DNA from: Zancudomyces culisetae
Taxonomy: Eukaryota; Kickxellomycota; Harpellomycetes; Harpellales; Legeriomycetaceae
NCBI GenBank assembly: GCA_001969505.1
Contig: LSSK01001050.1
Location: 1 to 16,273 of the forward strand
Length of the DNA: 16,273 nucleotides
Reading direction: 5' to 3'
Numbering within the stretch: the stretch's first letter is position 1; each line of letters starts with the position of its first letter. The translations under genes and the position numbers were made by a program. This document shows positions 16,272 through 16,273 of the stretch, one piece after another. The notes below the pieces were generated by a model that was not told the DNA's origin, did no database searches, and worked only from the letters and a program-made list of their open reading frames with translations.

Positions 16272-16273
16272 GG

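Overview
The window looks like nuclear DNA from a fungus, probably an early-diverging lineage. The reasons are short GT-AG introns (about 55-136 nt), compact genes on both strands, AT-rich spacers full of A/T homopolymers, a PET127-type mitochondrial RNA-processing gene and a secreted copper-oxygenase-like protein. The lineage is my inference from composition and gene content; a zygomycete-grade fungus such as Kickxellomycotina would fit, but nothing in the sequence proves it. There are no rRNA genes, convincing tRNAs, transposons or CRISPR arrays.

Layout. 1-1830 (+): the 3' part of an ankyrin-repeat protein running off the left edge. 2069-3253 (-): a secreted Thr/Glu-repeat protein convergent with it. 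3718-4038 (-): a weak small-ORF candidate. Then come three chromatin-related genes, all on +: a divergent H2A/H2A.Z-like histone (4195-4647), a three-exon SANTA-domain protein of the KNL2/MIS18BP1 centromere-licensing type with a C-terminal CENP-C-like motif (5348-6868), and a four-exon MYST-family histone acetyltransferase (7468-8771). Convergent with these, on -, are TAF11 of TFIID in three exons (9200-10503), prefoldin subunit 1 in two exons (10933-11413), a small LPMO-like secreted protein (11697-12296) and, after about 1.6 kb without a recognisable gene, PET127 in six exons (13907-16064). A partial reading frame of unknown nature leaves the right edge on -.

How they work together. The histone variant, the SANTA protein, the acetyltransferase and TAF11 all act on chromatin or transcription initiation and sit within 6.3 kb. 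They have separate promoters, so this may be chance clustering. Prefoldin 1 (cytosolic chaperone), PET127 (mitochondrial RNA 5'-end processing and turnover) and the secreted enzyme-like protein are functionally unrelated.

The most interesting item is the KNL2-like gene. Its SANTA domain only becomes visible after splicing (exon 3 has no start codon at its beginning), and it pairs SANTA with a CENP-C-like motif as in plant and many animal KNL2 proteins. Other oddities are a MYST acetyltransferase with an incomplete zinc finger and an exon-phase mismatch, a TAF11 carrying long Arg-Gly repeats plus AT-hook-like motifs, and a histone H2A relative with a proline/glutamine tail.
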